From Armatimonadaceae bacterium (GTDB taxonomy: Bacteria > Armatimonadota > Armatimonadia > Armatimonadales > Armatimonadaceae): 6,620 nt of DNA. The stretch covers positions 1 through 6,620 of the forward strand of contig JAUJNC010000212.1 of assembly GCA_030446525.1 (NCBI GenBank), written 5' to 3'. A program made the translations under genes and the position numbers. This document shows positions 4,534 to 6,620 of the stretch, in pieces (positions within the stretch are counted from its first letter, which is position 1; each line of letters opens with the position of its first letter). The notes under the pieces are model-generated. The model saw only the letters and a list, made by a program, of their open reading frames with translations, did no database searches and had not been told where the DNA came from.

Positions 4534-5910
4534 CTACAAAGCGCCGTTCTCCCAGGGACCCCAGATAGCAAAGGTCAAGCCGGGGGTCTGGATGTTCAGG
4601 AACAGAGTCTTGCCGTCGGGACTGAAGGTCGCGCCCGCGAACTCGCTGTTACCCAAGATGTTCTTGGCGAAGTCGAATATCTTGCCCTGCGGCGTCAGCC
4701 CGCGCACGTATATTTCCTGTTCGGTGTCCTCGCAGAGAACAAGGCCGCCACGGGGGCTGACGCAGATGTTGTCCGGCGCGTTCAGGATAGCCGGGTCTCG
4801 CGATTCAAACAGCAGGGTAAGCTCGCCGTCCGACGGGCCGAGGGGGCGGTACTGCCACACCTGACCCCGTTCTTTGTCGCCGCCATTGGTGGAGTTAAGG
4901 AAGATATGGCCCGAGCCGTACCAGCAGCCCTCGAGACGGGCGAAGGTCGCGCCGCCTTTTGCCAGACCCTGCTCGAAGACGGCCCGTTCGTTGGTTCCCG
5001 CCGCCGACGGGTCCGGGTCGGCGATATCCACCCATCTCACCGGGAGCGGCTTACCCACGGTCTGGCCTTTGCGGGTGTCGTAGTCGGGCTTATCTTTCAT
5101 CATAAGCATTTGAAGACGCCCGCCCGTCCCCAGCTTTCCCGGCTGGTCCGGCAGAAACCGATACAATCCGGCGGTATCACGGTCTTCGGTCTCGTAGACA
5201 ATCCCGGTAGCGGGATCGACGGCGACCGCTTCGTGGACGAAGCGGCCCATCGCCTTCAGCGGTGTCGGCATGACCGGACCGTCCGCCCTGGCGGAAACTT
5301 CGAAACAGTAACCATGTTCGCGAGCGAAGCCCCCGACCTCACCGTCCTTGCCCTTGATGCGGGTGTTCCCGAGCACGGTCTCTTCGCAACTGATCCATGT
5401 ACCCCAGGGCGTCGGCCCGCCCGCGCAGTTCACCAGGGTGCCACTGAGCGACACGAAGTCCCGGACCAGTTCGCGCGTGACCGGGTCGACGAGGAGCGTC
5501 GTGGCGCCGCCACGCGCGGTGGGGTCGTAAGATTTGGATACGTCCGCGATGGCCTTGTCGGGAGCCCCCTTGACCTCGTGGTTTCTCACAAGCCGGATCA
5601 AGCTACCCGCAGCGAATGCCCCCATACCGTCGTGCGCGCCGGGTGTGAGGTTTCCATCGGACATCTTCGTGCCTGCCTTGCCGAAGACCATGTACTCAAA
5701 CCCCGGCGGCAAAGCCAGCAGTTTCTCGCCTGTATTCCGCGATGCCGTAGTTTTTAATGGGCCATATCCGCCCTCGCCCAGTCCGGCAACGCTGTCTTTT
5801 GATCGCAGTGCGGTCAGAGCGCCCCGCGCGATCAGTCCTTCCAGGCCGAAGGCGGCGCCACCGAGCAGGCCGGTGCCGCACAAGAAGGTCCGCCGGTCAA
5901 TCTGTGCCAT
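4534..5910 (-). CDS. phoX: PhoX-type alkaline phosphatase (DUF839 family), Tat-exported
   Basis: Secreted phosphatase that releases phosphate from organic esters. Studied PhoX enzymes use calcium and iron and fold as a beta-propeller. The product has 458 residues. The start is the ATG at 5910, because a twin-arginine signal follows at once (DRRTFL at 5-10, then a Gly/Ala/Leu-rich segment to about 36). The frame runs on upstream to 6054, but that extension is Arg/Gly-rich and would overlap the preceding gene's end. Family landmarks in order: RNHE (109-112), NCAGGPTPWGTWISCEE (161-177), with a Cys/Glu cluster expected to bind metal, FVHEAVAVDP (224-233), ARLEGCWY (324-331), APDNICVSPRGGLVLCED (378-395) and EFAGATFSPDGKTLFLNIQ (423-441). 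It ends WGPWENGAL. The ribosome site is weak (GGAAAGAGA, about nine bases away). No Pho box lies in the 113 bases upstream, so it is either read with the preceding gene or driven by another signal. The identification is strong; the cofactor set is inferred from the family. Confidence 0.92.
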   Translation of the reverse strand: MAQIDRRTFLCGTGLLGGAAFGLEGLIARGALTALRSKDSVAGLGEGGYGPLKTTASRNTGEKLLALPPGFEYMVFGKAGTKMSDGNLTPGAHDGMGAFAAGSLIRLVRNHEVKGAPDKAIADVSKSYDPTARGGATTLLVDPVTRELVRDFVSLSGTLVNCAGGPTPWGTWISCEETVLGNTRIKGKDGEVGGFAREHGYCFEVSARADGPVMPTPLKAMGRFVHEAVAVDPATGIVYETEDRDTAGLYRFLPDQPGKLGTGGRLQMLMMKDKPDYDTRKGQTVGKPLPVRWVDIADPDPSAAGTNERAVFEQGLAKGGATFARLEGCWYGSGHIFLNSTNGGDKERGQVWQYRPLGPSDGELTLLFESRDPAILNAPDNICVSPRGGLVLCEDTEQEIYVRGLTPQGKIFDFAKNILGNSEFAGATFSPDGKTLFLNIQTPGLTFAIWGPWENGAL

Positions 5911-5930
5911 TGTGATTTGTCTCTTTCCAT

Positions 5931-5949
5931 ACCGGGGCGTAACGCCGGT
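5931..5949 (-). other. Small hairpin just upstream of the phoX ribosome site
   Basis: On the minus strand ACCGGCGTTACGCCCCGGT can fold as ACC-GGCG, loop TTA, CGCC, two unpaired C, GGT. It ends immediately before the phoX ribosome-binding region and has no T run, so it is not a normal terminator. It could protect or mark the mRNA end between the two genes, or be incidental. The rest of 5911-6023 is GC-rich and shows no recognisable promoter. Confidence 0.3.
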
Positions 5950-6023
5950 TGCCCGGGCGCCGCGTCCTCCCACTCGCAGGGTTGGCGGCTTTTGGCCACG
6001 AACCCCGTTGTGGATCGACCGTT

Positions 6024-6620
6024 CTAGTTGCAGCCCTGCTTGAACGGATCCCACATGCTCGTCGTCTCGCCAACGGCCAGCCCTTCATCGCGAATCAGCT
6101 TATCGTAGGGTATCGCCTTACTATGGCCGTCCAGCCAGATAACGTTGATGACGCCCGAATGCCGCGCCTTGCCTAGTTCCCGCGCCTGCGCATCGGAAGG
6201 CTCTGGGATGTCGCCGAATCCCACGTACGAGTTGCCGATGTTCTTCCAGTACTTGGGGTACCAGCTCGTCAGAACCACCGCGGAGTCCGCCGGGTCCCCC
6301 TTCAACACGCAGGGCACGCCGTCCGGCCCCATCGGCAGCGTGTTGTAGTACTGCCCGTCCACCAGCCCGACCGTGTCCGCGGGCGCCACGAGCGCTGACA
6401 TCGGGAAGCCCTTCTTGGACTTGAACACATAGTTGCTCGCGGCGTACGAGTTCTGCCCGCCGTAGCTCCGGAAGCCCGCGCTTGATCCTTGAACGTTTCC
6501 TTCATCCACGTTCACCCACGCCTTAGGGTTGGATGGGCACCTCCAGATGCCGTCGTTCTTGATGTAGGGGTTGAGGAGCTGGTTGAAGAAGATGTTGCTC
6601 TTGGTCGAGGCGCCCACCCG
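6024..6620 (-). CDS. Prepilin-like protein with C-terminal H-X9-DG motif (5' end outside window)
   Basis: The last 198 residues are visible and the frame is open at the right edge; the GTG near the edge (6617) is probably internal. The segment LLNPYIKNDGIWRCPSNPKA matches the region where these proteins carry a Tyr-x-Lys-Asn ... Trp-x-Cys-Pro-Ser motif. Near the end, ARHSGVINVIWLDGHSKAIP contains His, exactly nine residues, then Asp-Gly, the defining H-X9-DG motif. The chain closes with MWDPFKQGCN. Family members usually begin with a type IV pilin-like leader and helix and are thought to be exported surface or pseudopilin-like proteins; their function is poorly known. The N-terminal leader lies beyond the window, so it cannot be confirmed. 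The gene precedes phoX by 113 bases on the same strand without a clear terminator between, so the two may be co-transcribed. Confidence 0.85.
   Translation of the reverse strand, partial: RVGASTKSNIFFNQLLNPYIKNDGIWRCPSNPKAWVNVDEGNVQGSSAGFRSYGGQNSYAASNYVFKSKKGFPMSALVAPADTVGLVDGQYYNTLPMGPDGVPCVLKGDPADSAVVLTSWYPKYWKNIGNSYVGFGDIPEPSDAQARELGKARHSGVINVIWLDGHSKAIPYDKLIRDEGLAVGETTSMWDPFKQGCN

Noticed and set aside
4906..6043. Plus-strand ORFs opposite phoX.
   Set aside because: They are low-complexity Arg/Pro/Gly shadows; the minus strand carries continuous PhoX family motifs.
5911..6054. N-terminal extension of phoX to 6054.
   Set aside because: It would overlap the end of the H-X9-DG gene and displace the Tat signal from the N-terminus.
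1..6620. Search for tRNA or rRNA genes, CRISPR arrays, insertion sequences and transposases.
   Set aside because: None seen. The only direct repeat is the promoter cassette; it lacks a transposase and I saw no terminal inverted repeats or target-site duplications.

Overview
The window is a phosphate-starvation (Pho) island in which every credible gene lies on the minus strand. The likely source is an Armatimonadota bacterium. An outer-membrane porin carrying an S-layer-homology (SLH) domain is typical of Cyanobacteria, Deinococcota and Armatimonadota. Prepilin-like proteins with the C-terminal H-X9-DG motif are typical of Planctomycetota, Lentisphaerota and Armatimonadota. Armatimonadota is where the two overlap. 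This placement is an inference from gene content, not from a marker gene.

Layout in the direction of transcription (right to left). The right edge holds the C-terminal 198 residues of an H-X9-DG prepilin-like protein (6024-6620). A 113-base gap follows, then a complete Tat-exported PhoX-type alkaline phosphatase (4534-5910). The stretch 3381-4533 is mostly regulatory. It carries three Pho-box promoters of identical geometry: three 11-base units, a 4-base gap, then a -10 hexamer, 43 bases in all. The first (4439-4481) faces a 67-codon remnant of another H-X9-DG protein. The second (4009-4051) faces a short acidic ORF that looks decayed. The third (3522-3564) drives the main operon. Two of these promoters, together with the terminator-like hairpin just upstream of each, form a direct repeat of about 175 bases (3504-3679 and 3990-4164).

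The main operon is an SLH-coiled-coil-OprP/OprO-like porin (1707-3380), then pstS for the periplasmic phosphate-binding protein (606-1601), then pstC for the ABC permease (1-518, cut by the left edge). A strong hairpin between pstS and pstC probably limits read-through, so the binding protein would be made in excess over the permease.

Together the genes form a scavenging route. PhoX frees phosphate from organic esters outside the inner membrane, the porin lets phosphate through the outer membrane, PstS captures it and PstC (with PstA/PstB expected beyond the left edge) imports it. The least ordinary parts are the duplicated terminator-plus-promoter cassette, the repeated pairing of Pho signals with H-X9-DG sequences, and an altered signature loop in PstC.
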